This document shows positions 25,031 to 33,351 of a stretch of DNA of 64,000 nt, piece by piece. The number at the start of each line of letters is the position of its first letter. The stretch's first letter is position 1. Position numbers and translations under genes: made by a program. Location of the stretch: contig JBBQGV010000019.1 in NCBI GenBank assembly GCA_038323375.1, positions 7,285-71,284 on the forward strand. Reading direction: 5' to 3'. Origin of the DNA: JABWAJ01 sp038323375 (lineage in GTDB: Bacteria; Bacteroidota; Bacteroidia; Chitinophagales; Saprospiraceae). The notes beneath the pieces were generated by a model. It did no database searches and was not told the DNA's origin. It saw nothing but the letters and a program-made list of their open reading frames with translations.

Positions 25031-25258
25031 CACAGAGCATTTCGCATGGTTTTTCGTGCCATAGGCACGCAATGCCGGTAGGCACAGAGCATTTCGCATG
25101 GTTTTTCGTGCCATAGGCACGCAATGCCGGTAGGCACAGAGCATTTCGCATGGTTTTTCGTGCCATAGACACGCAATGCCGGTAGACACAGAGCATTTCG
25201 CATGGTTTTTCGTGCCCTAGACACGCAATGCCGGTAGACACGCAATGCTGGTGCCAAC
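25031..25258. repeat. Four tandem 52-bp repeats plus partial unit
   Basis: Units start at 25031, 25083, 25135 and 25187 (cacagagcatttcgcatgg...), nearly identical, followed by a truncated unit from 25239. Each contains a small palindrome, cgtgcc ata ggcacg, weakened in the last two units where one arm is changed. There are no unique spacers, so it is not CRISPR. It separates the lipoprotein gene from nadD. Minus-strand frames across it only repeat one peptide and are not genes. Confidence 0.9.
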
Positions 25259-25306
25259 ATGGCATATTTACGGCACGAAAACATACAATTCAATGCTTTT
25301 TCCAAT

Positions 25307-25891
25307 ATGAATTCAAAAATTGGCCTGTTTTTCGGTTCTTTTAATCCGGTGCATACCGGGCACATGGTCATTGCCAATTTCATGGCCACCCAAACCGACC
25401 TGAAAGAAGTGTGGATGATTGTATCGCCGCACAATCCGCTCAAGCCCAAGCAAAGCTTAGCCCGCGACCGCGACCGCCTGCATCTCGTGCGCTTAGCCAT
25501 TGGCGACAATACGTTGTTGAAGGCTTCCGATATTGAATTCAACCTGCCGCAGCCGTCCTACACGATTGACACCCTCGCCCACCTGCGCGACAAATACCCG
25601 GATAAATCCTTCGCGCTCATTATGGGCAGCGATGCGCTGGAAACGCTTCCAAAGTGGAAAAATTACGAACTGATCCTGCGCGATTACGACCTTTATGTCT
25701 ATCGCCGGCCCTCTTTTGAGGCGGGCGCACTGGAAGATCATCCAAGGGTACATTTTTTTGATGCGCCGTTGATGCAGATTTCCGCCAGTTATATCCGACA
25801 ATGTATTCAAACCAGTAAATCCGTGCAGTACTTAGTCCCCGACGCTGTCTTTGAATACTTAGGCGCATCTGCCATGTACCGAAAAACATAA
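25307..25891 (+). CDS. nadD: Nicotinate-nucleotide adenylyltransferase
   Basis: Adenylates nicotinate mononucleotide to deamido-NAD in NAD biosynthesis, cytoplasmic. The 194-residue protein has the nucleotidyltransferase signature GLFFGSFNPVHTGHMVIA (about 6-23, with the HxGH motif), SPHNPLK, and the C-terminal ISASYIRQCI (the SSTxIR equivalent). ATG 25307 (MNSKIGLFFG) is chosen because it gives the family's normal N-terminus; the frame extends 16 codons further up into the repeat-flanking DNA. A strong terminator follows directly. Confidence 0.95.
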   Translation: MNSKIGLFFGSFNPVHTGHMVIANFMATQTDLKEVWMIVSPHNPLKPKQSLARDRDRLHLVRLAIGDNTLLKASDIEFNLPQPSYTIDTLAHLRDKYPDKSFALIMGSDALETLPKWKNYELILRDYDLYVYRRPSFEAGALEDHPRVHFFDAPLMQISASYIRQCIQTSKSVQYLVPDAVFEYLGASAMYRKT

Positions 25892-25923
25892 GGCCTCTCC
25901 CCGGTGTAATCCGAAGAGAGGCC
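25892..25923 (+). terminator. Terminator of nadD
   Basis: ggcctctc (25892-25899) pairs with gagaggcc (25916-25923), then ccttgtt. It starts one base after the stop codon. The rest of the gap up to 26228 holds no gene that I can support. Confidence 0.65.
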
Positions 25924-26228
25924 CCTTGTTAAAATCAACGTTTTTCAACTGTTGGAGACTGTAATTGTCTCTACCCCCTTTTGCGCATTGTTTTTCTAAA
26001 CGATTGTGTGAATAACCCTGTTCTTTAACATAGGGATGGCCTTTTTAAAAAATAATCAGGCCGCGTGAAATTATAACCAAATTTCAGGGTTCTGCCGTTT
26101 TCTTGTAAAAAGCTACCGTTCCCTGAAAATGATGACACAAAATTAGACGCGTTATGTTGTAAAAAAATACCCTGTTTATGGTATATTTTGATAAAAACGC
26201 GTTCATTTTCAGGCAAGCAGCATCAATC

Positions 26229-26260
26229 TTTGAGTGGAAGCAAATTTCCACCTAACTTTG
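26229..26260 (+). promoter_or_regulatory. Promoter of the first LamG gene
   Basis: TTG at 26229-26231, a 21-base spacer and TAACTTTG at 26253-26260, 19 bases before the ATG; a close match to the Bacteroidota consensus. Confidence 0.7.
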
Positions 26261-26279
26261 GAAGGTATAACTACGAACT

Positions 26280-27098
26280 ATGCGCCATTACAACATCATC
26301 GCCCTGACCCTGCTTGCAGGCATCGTATTCGGTTTTCCGAAACCGTCTGGTTCATCGGATGACGGCCTGATCGCCTATTATTCATTCAATGAGTGCGACG
26401 CCCGCGACGACAGCGGCAATGGATCAGATGGGGTGCTGTTTGGCGGGGTGCAGTGCTGGTGCGGCATTGAAGACGACGGACTTTTGTTTGACGGCGTGAA
26501 CGACTACCTTGAATTCCAGGGCCCGGTGAACAACTATTTCACCATCACCGATTTCACCATCAGTTTTTATTTTAAACCGGAACAACAGGGCGTTTTCAAT
26601 CAAAGCATGCTGGGCAAGCGCCAGAAATGCGATGAGTACCAAATGTTCGACCTGATGCTGGACGCAGGTGCCCGGGAAGTAGAGACGAAAGTGCACGAAA
26701 CACCGGAAAAATTTTTCGGTGGTATCTCGCCTACTTACGAAAGCAACGGCTGGCAGCATTTTGCTTTAGTTCGGGAAGGTTTTCGCGCCACAACGTTCAT
26801 CAACGGCCAGCCCAAACACGTTGGGTATCGCTGTAGCGGCGTAGACATTGACAATGAAGCCTTGCTGGCTTTTTCCAACAGCCCCTGTCTGCGTTCCGGC
26901 AGATCCCAGCGGTTTAAGGGCGTGCTGGATGAACTGCGCATTTACGACCGCGCCCTTACCAACGAAGAAGTAGCTGATCTCTACGCCCGCTATCCCATTG
27001 AAAATGCAGCGCAGGATTGCTTTACCGACGCGCCGCAAAAACCCGAAAAGGGATTCCCGCATCCGCAGGAAACCAATTACCTTTGCACTTTGAATTAA
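26280..27098 (+). CDS. LamG/concanavalin-like domain protein
   Basis: A 272-residue exported protein: the leader MRHYNIIALTLLAGIVFGFP is a probable signal peptide. Residues about 28-235 are a LamG-type jelly roll: LIAYYSFNECDARDDSGNG, LLFDGVNDYLEF, FTISFYFKPEQQ, WQHFALVREG, and LDELRIYDRALTNEEVADLY, the classic C-terminal strand of LamG_3 domains. Such domains bind glycans or proteins. The C-terminus (QETNYLCTLN) has no T9SS sorting signal, so it may stay periplasmic or be released. Six cysteines may form disulfides. A YbaB-like gene follows 11 bases later, then a second LamG protein. Confidence 0.85.
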   Translation: MRHYNIIALTLLAGIVFGFPKPSGSSDDGLIAYYSFNECDARDDSGNGSDGVLFGGVQCWCGIEDDGLLFDGVNDYLEFQGPVNNYFTITDFTISFYFKPEQQGVFNQSMLGKRQKCDEYQMFDLMLDAGAREVETKVHETPEKFFGGISPTYESNGWQHFALVREGFRATTFINGQPKHVGYRCSGVDIDNEALLAFSNSPCLRSGRSQRFKGVLDELRIYDRALTNEEVADLYARYPIENAAQDCFTDAPQKPEKGFPHPQETNYLCTLN

Positions 27099-27109
27099 AA
27101 CCATCACCT

Positions 27110-27421
27110 ATGTTTGGAGATATGTTTGGTCAGGTAGAGGAACAGCAAAAGGCCATGCGCCAGCAATTGGCAACCATCATGGTAGAAGCCGAAGCGGGCG
27201 ACGGCGCTGTAAAGGTCGTTGCGAACGCCAATCGCGAAATTCTCAACATTACTTTTGACAAAACACTGCTCGACTGGAACGACATCGAACAGGTGGAGGA
27301 TCTCGTCACTGTTGCGGTCAACCGCGTCCTTGAATTAGCCGCGCAAAAAGAAGCAGCAGAAGCCCAAAACCTCCTTAAACACATGCTGCCGCCCGGCTTT
27401 GAAGGGATGCTCGGACAGTAA
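27110..27421 (+). CDS. YbaB/EbfC family nucleoid-associated protein
   Basis: A 103-residue cytoplasmic protein. ATG 27110 gives MFGDMFGQVEEQQKAMRQQL, the normal helical N-terminus of this family. The middle strands (VEAEAGDGAVKVVANANREILNITFD) match the conserved AGDGxVxVxxNGxxEI core, and helix LEDLVTVAVNRVL-like residues follow. YbaB proteins are small dimeric DNA-binding proteins. The usual neighbours dnaX and recR are absent here; instead it is wedged between two LamG genes. It is divergent from classic YbaB in length and in its C-terminus (HMLPPGFEGMLGQ). Confidence 0.85.
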   Translation: MFGDMFGQVEEQQKAMRQQLATIMVEAEAGDGAVKVVANANREILNITFDKTLLDWNDIEQVEDLVTVAVNRVLELAAQKEAAEAQNLLKHMLPPGFEGMLGQ

Positions 27422-27533
27422 GGGCATACTCAAGGAACGTGCCTTAAAGGATACTATTCCTACCCAAACGGCGTTTAACGTTATGTTTTCTTCCGTCAAA
27501 ATTTGTCGTGTTATTGATCCAATAATCTTCACA

Positions 27534-28763
27534 ATGAGATATTTAGCGTTCTTTTTTCTTTTAGTTTTTGGACAGGTTGTCACTGCTCAAACCACTGTTG
27601 GCTTAGCTGCTTACTATACTTTTGATAACAATACCGGTGATGCTACCGGAAATTCAGCCAATACCGGCACCATCATCGGTGCCCCGAATTATCCCTGCGG
27701 CGTGGTGGATGCGTCCCTTCGGCTCGATGGTGCAGACGACCGCGTTGTTTTCCTCGGAAATAGCAATGTGAATAGCGAATTCAACTCAGAAGACATCACC
27801 ATCAGTTTTTACATGAACCCGATTGGCAATGCCGGCACCCAGCATATCCTGTCCAAACGCAGCGATAATTGCGACGACAATGGTTATTTTTACATCCGGT
27901 ATGCACCTGTCGGGCGAACCATCAACTGCTATTTTGGTGAAACGGCCATCAAAAATGTGTCGCTTGTACACCAGTTTACCAATACCGCTTGCTGGCAATT
28001 GGTGACCGTCGTGCGCGAAGGGCTCCGGATGAAACTATACGTAAATGGCCGCTTCATTCAAAGCCTGACCACCACCAGCCGGATCAATATCCTGAACACG
28101 GGGATGCTAACCGTCGGCGGGGGCACTTGCCTGACCGGAAGCGACGTCCCTTATCACGGGCTTATTGACGAATTACGCATTTATAACCGTGCCCTGAAAG
28201 ATAGCGAGATCCGGGATCTGCACTTTTCCCCGGACATGATCATCAATCGGGATACCACCATTTACCTCGGAAGTTCCATTGATATAGAACTGACCCCCAA
28301 CTGTGCCACTTCCTATTTGTGGTCGCCTTCGGGCGATGTGGCGGCACCCACATCCGGCGAAACCCGTATTTCCCCTACCACCGCCGGCGAGTTTACTTAT
28401 TTGCTCCAGATGAACGACAACATTGCCTCCTGTATCGCTACAGATAGCCTGCGCCTGCGGGTTGTGGATCCGAACGAGCTGGACTGCCGAACCGTCTTTT
28501 TGCCGAAAGCCTTCACCCCCAATGGCGACAATCTCAATGAAACGTACGGCATCAGCAATCCTTTTGCCATCCAGCAATTGGTTGCTTTTGAAATCTATGA
28601 CCGCTGGGGCGGCCGGGTTTTTTACACGGAAGACCCATTCCTACAGTGGGATGGCTCGGTTGGCGGACAACCGGTGAATCCCGGCGTTTTTCTTTATCGG
28701 GTGCGTTGGTTGTGCAATGACATTGAGCGGTTAGATGCGGGGAGTTTGACGGTTTTGCGGTGA
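27534..28763 (+). CDS. LamG domain protein with gliding-motility-type C-terminal domain
   Basis: A 409-residue secreted protein. ATG 27534 gives the signal peptide MRYLAFFFLLVFGQVVTAQ. Residues about 25-225 form a LamG jelly roll (LAAYYTFDNNTGDATGNS, LRLDGADDRVVF, WQLVTVVREGLRMKLYVNG, IDELRIYNRALKDSEIRDL). An Ig/PKD-like linker follows. Residues about 325-409 are the type B T9SS C-terminal domain: VFLPKAFTPNGDNLNETYGI, FEIYDRWGGRVFYTED, NPGVFLYRVRW. A surface-exposed adhesin-like role is inferred. Paralogous in its LamG part to the protein at 26280. A hairpin terminator follows. Confidence 0.88.
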   Translation: MRYLAFFFLLVFGQVVTAQTTVGLAAYYTFDNNTGDATGNSANTGTIIGAPNYPCGVVDASLRLDGADDRVVFLGNSNVNSEFNSEDITISFYMNPIGNAGTQHILSKRSDNCDDNGYFYIRYAPVGRTINCYFGETAIKNVSLVHQFTNTACWQLVTVVREGLRMKLYVNGRFIQSLTTTSRINILNTGMLTVGGGTCLTGSDVPYHGLIDELRIYNRALKDSEIRDLHFSPDMIINRDTTIYLGSSIDIELTPNCATSYLWSPSGDVAAPTSGETRISPTTAGEFTYLLQMNDNIASCIATDSLRLRVVDPNELDCRTVFLPKAFTPNGDNLNETYGISNPFAIQQLVAFEIYDRWGGRVFYTEDPFLQWDGSVGGQPVNPGVFLYRVRWLCNDIERLDAGSLTVLR

Positions 28764-28778
28764 GTTGAAAAAAAAGAA

Positions 28779-28809
28779 CCAGGATCGCATCGGAGAGAAA
28801 CGATCCTGG
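28779..28809 (+). terminator. Terminator after the second LamG gene
   Basis: Perfect 9-bp stem ccaggatcg (28779-28787) and cgatcctgg (28801-28809) with a 13-base loop, 15 bases past the stop. No clear T-run. Confidence 0.55.
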
Positions 28810-28935
28810 CGAAGAAAGCGACTTTAGAATGCAGGAAAGATTAGCATGGTAAATGAAGATGACAGCAAAAAATTTCCATGCCGCAAATATGCTGCAACCA
28901 TATAAACTAAAAATTAAAACAAGATTAATTACACA

Positions 28936-29349
28936 TTAACCTTCTTCGCCAATTTCGGTATTTTGTTTTTCCGGAAAAGCGGCCCAGGCTAATGTCCCCC
29001 AGCCGCAGATAAACAAAAGGCCCCCAATTGGCGTGACCGGCCCGAGCCAGTTTACCGGAAATCCGATCCATTCGCGCAGAGCCAGCGCATAAAGGGAACC
29101 AGAAAAGAGAACAATCCCGCCGAGGAATAGCCACCCGCTGATGTTAACCCAACGCTGCGGTAATACATAAGCAACTAAAGCAGTAATAATCAGTGCAAAT
29201 GCATGGTAAAACTGATAGGTAACGCCCGTACGAAACACCTCTAAGCGTTCAACCACTAAAGTTTCTGCTAACCCATGAGCAGCAAATGCGCCAAGCGCTA
29301 CTGCCGCCAGCGCGGCAATACAACCGGCAATAAAAAAGAATCTGTTCAT
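28936..29349 (-). CDS. DUF423 family membrane protein
   Basis: A 137-residue integral membrane protein with four predicted spans (FFIAGCIAALAAVALGAFAA, ALIITALVAYVL, SGWLFLGGIVLFSGSLYAL, IGGLLFICGWGTLAWAAF). The motifs GAFAAHGL near the N-terminus, TGVTYQFYHAFAL and TPIGGLLFICGW identify DUF423 (YgdD-like). The function of this widespread inner-membrane family is unknown. ATG start; transcribed alone and divergently from the beta-propeller protein. Confidence 0.93.
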   Translation of the reverse strand: MNRFFFIAGCIAALAAVALGAFAAHGLAETLVVERLEVFRTGVTYQFYHAFALIITALVAYVLPQRWVNISGWLFLGGIVLFSGSLYALALREWIGFPVNWLGPVTPIGGLLFICGWGTLAWAAFPEKQNTEIGEEG

Positions 29350-29397
29350 GTAGTCGTCATTTTATGGTGTTCCTGTTTTGTTCGTGCTTTACCTTCG

Positions 29398-29405
29398 CAA
29401 ATTTA
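29398..29405 (-). promoter_or_regulatory. -7 box of the DUF423 gene
   Basis: Reads TAAATTTG on the minus strand, 48 bases before the ATG. A TTG lies 16 bases further upstream, slightly closer than usual. Confidence 0.4.
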
Positions 29406-29466
29406 TACTACTATCTGAAAACAAAGATCATCAGACGTCATAATGGCGTCACAAATATAAAAAGCT

Positions 29467-32076
29467 TTGATCCGCAGTCGTCACCTCAGAATCGGAATAA
29501 CGTTATTGTGCATTGGCTTAATGTTCTACGCCTGGCATTATTTTTTTCGCCTGCCCTTAGTTGGCATCCATCCGATGGAAGCAGTGTCGCCTCCCGTGGC
29601 GGCGGTGCTGGCGCTGCCGTCGGATCAGGAGTTGCAAAGTACTGAAAATCCGTTGCTCTCCATCGCTGCCAGTTCAAATACCTGGAAAAAAGAGGTGACG
29701 ACCGCAATGGACTTCATCCGCAAAGCAGGCTTGAACGACCGCAAACGCCCAACGGTCTGGGTGCTTTTTCAGCAAACGGGTCCGGATGTTTTCATTCCCG
29801 GATTCGTTGTTGATACGCGCGGCAAAAGTAACAAGGTTGCTGCTTTATTAAAACAATCCGGTGGCCAATGGAATGAATCCCGTTATCAGGGCGTGCCTAT
29901 TTACCATATCTCGGCTGACGGAGGCGAGCCCATATCGGTTGCTCAATACCGCAACCTGCTGTTGTTGAGCAGCTTGCCGATCGTGGTAGAATCTGCCATC
30001 TCGCAACTCACCCGACCTTCGGGCAATCTTTTCAAAAACGCAGCTTTCCGCCGGCTGGGGCTGCCCCAATTTTCCGGTAAAAGTTTAGGCACGGCGTACA
30101 TCAATGTATCCAACCTCGGCGACATCGGACATGCATTTTCGGTGCAGGAAGCTTTTTTGCCCCCTGGTGCCACAACCGACTGGCAGTGGATCCGACTGGA
30201 AGCGACGCGCAGCGAAACCGGGGCGCGATTGGTGGGAACGATGGCAACTGCATCGGGCAATGCGCTGGCGATTGCGCTGCCGGGGCAATCCAAACAACGC
30301 GACAACGGGGACTGGCACGCGCTAGTGCCCGACAACGCAGCCCTCTTGTTTCAAACCCGTCTGTCCAAGCCCGGGGCATTTTTTCGGGCGTTCGACTTTC
30401 CCGGGAACGATCGTTTCCGGCGGTATCTGCAACCTTGGATCGGCCCGGAAGCCATCTTTGTTACCTTAGAAGCCAGCAGTGCCAACACGCCCCCCGAACA
30501 ACTTTGGGTGATTCGAAGCAGCAACGAACAAAAAGCCCTGTCGAAATTGAGCGAATGGGCCAACGAAGAGGGGCTCCTCAAAACATACGACTATCAGGCT
30601 TTTACGATTGCCCAGTTACTCACGGAATCTTTGCCGGCAGGCTGGAGCAAAACCCGGCGCCTGCGCAATCCCTGTTACGTCACGGTGGGCGATTATGTCG
30701 TATTGGCCTCGTCGCCCGCAGCCATGGAACGCTGGATTGACCACTACACGGTGGGCAAAACGCTGGCACAGTCGGCCACTTTTCAGCAGCTTTGGGGCAA
30801 CAGCAACCGCCCGGCCAATGGTTTTTTTTATGTCAACATGACGGCCCTCGGCCTGAGTTACAGCGCTGACGATGCCTTGTCGAAAGCAAGCCGCCAGATT
30901 GGCCTGCTTGGCCTTTCGGTGATGGCGAACGGCAGCACCTTCGACATCAGCGGGTTCAGCCTTCCCGATACAGCGCAGCTTGCAACGGGCGCTTTGGTTT
31001 GGAAAACAAAGTTGCCGGATCTTGCCAAAACGGCACCGGCCATCGTCGAAACCGGAGACCCCGACCGCTACGCCATTGCCGTACAGGACGTTCGCAACCA
31101 ACTCTGCCTGCTGAATCGCAATGGCGACATGCTGTGGAACAGTAAATTGGACGGCTCGGTGCTGGGGCAAATTCAATCGGTGGATTGGTATGGCGACCAC
31201 CGGCGGCAACTGCTCCTGAATACGCCCAAACGCATTTACCTGATTAATATCGCCGATGGTAAAACGGAAGCCAATTTTCCGCTGACCCTGCAATCACCAG
31301 CCATCAACGGCATGCTGGCGGTTGACTTCGAAAAAAATGGCGCCTATTCGGTCTTTGTAGTCTGCGAAAATGGAAATATCTACGGTTTCGACCGGAGCGG
31401 CCTGCCTTTGGAGGGCTGGAATCCGTTATCCGGTGCCGGAAAAGTCCGCTTCCCCTTGTCGCATTTTCAACACGATCACAAGGACTTCCTCGTGGCTTTA
31501 AATGAAAAAGGTCAATTGCTGGTCTTCAAAAAAGACGGGGCGTTCCGTTTTCCGCCTTTAGAAACCCAGGGGGCGTTTCGTTCGCCGCCCGGCTTCCAAA
31601 ACACGCCGGCTCAACTGCGCATTGCCGCAACAGACGCAGGCGGAATTTGCCATATTGTCAATTCGGAAGGTGCCAGTTTCCGCCTTCGGTTGCCGGTTGG
31701 GCGCAACGAACAGGTTGCTTTCGCTTTTGGCGACATCAGCGGCGACAACCGCTACGATTACGCCGTATCGAGCGATAGTTTGCTTGCCGTTTATGCTTAT
31801 AAGGATCAGGAGCTTCAATTGGCTTTCAAAGTTCCCCTGACGAATGTGCCCGATTCTCTGTTTATGACCCCCATGCCAGGACTGGAGAAGGCCGCGCTGG
31901 GCATGCTCAACCGGAAAAACCGCGAATTGATGCTGCTGTTGCCCGATGGCCGGATGCACCCGGATTTTCCACTTTCCGGCGCTTCCGCTTTTACAGTATG
32001 CGACCTTTTCGAAAATCGCCGGCGCATGGTGGTGGTCGCCAATGAAGACTATATTTATGCCTACCGGATCCGCTGA
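29467..32076 (+). CDS. Large membrane-anchored protein with C-terminal beta-propeller-like region
   Basis: An 869-residue protein with an N-terminal signal anchor (RIGITLLCIGLMFYAWHYFF, about 8-27). TTG 29467 is the only start that keeps the positive residues before this span, since an in-frame stop lies three codons upstream; the next ATG (29521) cuts into the anchor. Residues about 45-500 form an uncharacterised region, somewhat like DUF3352 proteins (ALPSDQELQSTENPLLSIAAS, VPDNAALLFQTRLSKPGAFF). From about 535 on, repeated blades (RYAIAVQDVRNQLCLLNRNGD, GAYSVFVVCENGNIYGFDRSG, DFLVALNEKGQLLVFKKDG) look like a PQQ/WD-type beta-propeller. No enzyme motif is visible; a periplasmic scaffolding or sensing role is a guess. 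Confidence 0.72.
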   Translation: MIRSRHLRIGITLLCIGLMFYAWHYFFRLPLVGIHPMEAVSPPVAAVLALPSDQELQSTENPLLSIAASSNTWKKEVTTAMDFIRKAGLNDRKRPTVWVLFQQTGPDVFIPGFVVDTRGKSNKVAALLKQSGGQWNESRYQGVPIYHISADGGEPISVAQYRNLLLLSSLPIVVESAISQLTRPSGNLFKNAAFRRLGLPQFSGKSLGTAYINVSNLGDIGHAFSVQEAFLPPGATTDWQWIRLEATRSETGARLVGTMATASGNALAIALPGQSKQRDNGDWHALVPDNAALLFQTRLSKPGAFFRAFDFPGNDRFRRYLQPWIGPEAIFVTLEASSANTPPEQLWVIRSSNEQKALSKLSEWANEEGLLKTYDYQAFTIAQLLTESLPAGWSKTRRLRNPCYVTVGDYVVLASSPAAMERWIDHYTVGKTLAQSATFQQLWGNSNRPANGFFYVNMTALGLSYSADDALSKASRQIGLLGLSVMANGSTFDISGFSLPDTAQLATGALVWKTKLPDLAKTAPAIVETGDPDRYAIAVQDVRNQLCLLNRNGDMLWNSKLDGSVLGQIQSVDWYGDHRRQLLLNTPKRIYLINIADGKTEANFPLTLQSPAINGMLAVDFEKNGAYSVFVVCENGNIYGFDRSGLPLEGWNPLSGAGKVRFPLSHFQHDHKDFLVALNEKGQLLVFKKDGAFRFPPLETQGAFRSPPGFQNTPAQLRIAATDAGGICHIVNSEGASFRLRLPVGRNEQVAFAFGDISGDNRYDYAVSSDSLLAVYAYKDQELQLAFKVPLTNVPDSLFMTPMPGLEKAALGMLNRKNRELMLLLPDGRMHPDFPLSGASAFTVCDLFENRRRMVVVANEDYIYAYRIR

Positions 32077-32187
32077 CGGCTGCTTCGGCAGGGTCATTCC
32101 GACATGAAAAAGCAATCTTTAGAACAGGTTCAAATGATAATAATTTGTTAAAATTTATTGAAAATCAAAAAAGTATAGAAATCGTCT

Positions 32188-32195
32188 TACCTTTG
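32188..32195 (+). promoter_or_regulatory. -7 box of the cold-shock gene
   Basis: TACCTTTG matches TAnnTTTG, 38 bases before the ATG. The nearest good TTG is about 27 bases upstream, longer than usual. Confidence 0.5.
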
Positions 32196-32233
32196 TCGTG
32201 GCAAATTGCCGTATCACCAATTTTTACTTTTTA

Positions 32234-32425
32234 ATGAATACTGGAACCATCAAGTTCTTCAACGAAGCGAAAGGCTTTGGCTTTGTTGTTGACAATTCTT
32301 CTAAGGAAGAAATCTTTGTACATGCCTCGGGTTTGATTGATAACGTTCGCGAAGGCGATGTAGTTACGTTCAACACAGAACGCGGCAAAAAAGGAATGAA
32401 TGCAATTGATGTCAAACTTGCGTAA
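32234..32425 (+). CDS. Cold-shock domain protein
   Basis: A 63-residue single-stranded nucleic-acid-binding protein of the CSD family, acting as an RNA chaperone in the cytoplasm. ATG 32234 (MNTGTIKFFNEAKGFGFV) gives the exact family N-terminus; RNP1 is KGFGFV and RNP2 is EIFVHAS. The C-terminus KGMNAIDVKLA is typical. A short T-rich leader precedes it and a strong terminator follows, so it is a monocistronic unit, as usual for csp genes. Confidence 0.96.
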   Translation: MNTGTIKFFNEAKGFGFVVDNSSKEEIFVHASGLIDNVREGDVVTFNTERGKKGMNAIDVKLA

Positions 32426-32458
32426 GCAATTTTGATCTAAAGTTGATAAAATTCTTAA

Positions 32459-32488
32459 CCCCCGGTGGTAATCACCGGGGGTTTTTTT
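32459..32488 (+). terminator. Rho-independent terminator of the cold-shock gene
   Basis: Perfect 9-bp stem cccccggtg / caccggggg with a 5-base loop and a run of seven T at 32482-32488. A textbook intrinsic terminator. Confidence 0.9.
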
Positions 32489-32496
32489 ATGCCTGG

Positions 32497-32530
32497 AATG
32501 ACCGGGGGACTTGGAAACCACCCGGTCATT
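32497..32530. other. Second hairpin in the csp-SBBP gap
   Basis: aatgaccggg (32497-32506) pairs with cccggtcatt (32521-32530), then ttactttt. Possibly a second terminator. The remaining 270 bases up to 32797 are AT-rich and show no gene. Confidence 0.45.
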
Positions 32531-32797
32531 TTACTTTTGCAACTCAAAACGTCAATGTAGATCTAATGTTAAATTTCCCTACCTCCTCTTGCCTCGCATC
32601 ATAAAAATCCCTATACTTGCAAAACGAATCAATACTACCCACGATTCAACATGTCGAACTACCCTTCGGCTGATTTAGATTTAGCATAAAAACATCAATG
32701 CCAGACTCATCTGATTCCCACATCAGCATAGTCTATACCAATATTTAAGGTCTAATACCTATTCACTTTATTCTATAACCACTTAAAAGTGAAATCT

Positions 32798-33285
32798 ATG
32801 CATCCAAATTTCCATCTGCTCGCGCCCCGCTCGCCAGACTGTGCTTAACCTTTGCGCTTACGCTTTTCAGCCTTGTTAGCGCCATGAGCCAGGCCCAAAT
32901 CTACTACCTCACCGAATGGTATGCCAGCGACGACCTGCCGGGCAGCGAACCGGAACAGGTGGCCAGCGTAGCTGACGGCAGCGGCAACCTCTACGTGGCG
33001 GGCGTGACGCTCAACGCTTATGACAAATACGACCTGCACTTAGCAAAATACGACGACGACGGCGACCTCCTCTGGTCCGAAACCTTCAACCTGACCCATA
33101 CTACCGCCAATGTGATCGTGGGGCAAATGATCTTGGACAATGCCGGCAATCCAATCATAGCCGGTTCGGTGTACAACGGCTCCACCAACCGCTACGACGC
33201 CCTCACCGTCAAATTCAACAGCAGCGGCGTCTACCAGTGGCACAAACTGTACAACGGCAGCGGCAGCCACGACGATGGCGGGTAG
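32798..33285 (+). pseudogene. 5' fragment of an SBBP-repeat T9SS surface protein
   Basis: Beginning of the gene that continues at 33352. Reading from 32821 without a start codon gives RLCLTFALTLFSLVSAMSQA, a good signal-peptide core, but the only nearby ATG (32798) is one base out of frame; adding one C to the CCCC run at 32825-32828 would connect them. An internal ATG at 32884 starts after the signal peptide. The fragment then holds two SBBP-type blades (LYVAGVTLNAYDKYDLHLAK, VYQWHKLYNGSGSHDDGG) and hits an in-frame TAG at 33283-33285. The frame continues beyond it without change, so the stop splits a single gene. Confidence 0.75.
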
Positions 33286-33351
33286 GACCTGTATTGCGAT
33301 AGCGGCAATAATGTCTACATTGCCGGGGGCACAACCGACGATACCGAACTC

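Noticed and set aside
25031..25258. Possible CRISPR array
   Set aside because: Units are contiguous 52-bp tandem repeats without unique spacers, and no cas gene is present.
24812..25542. Minus-strand frames of 125-206 residues over the tandem repeats
   Set aside because: They translate the 52-bp repeat into a repeating Cys/His-rich peptide and overlap nadD and a lipoprotein gene; artefact of repetition.
33283..33285. TAG as pyrrolysine or programmed read-through
   Set aside because: No pyl genes or context for read-through are visible, and the same gene also has a broken start, so simple mutation or sequence error is more likely.
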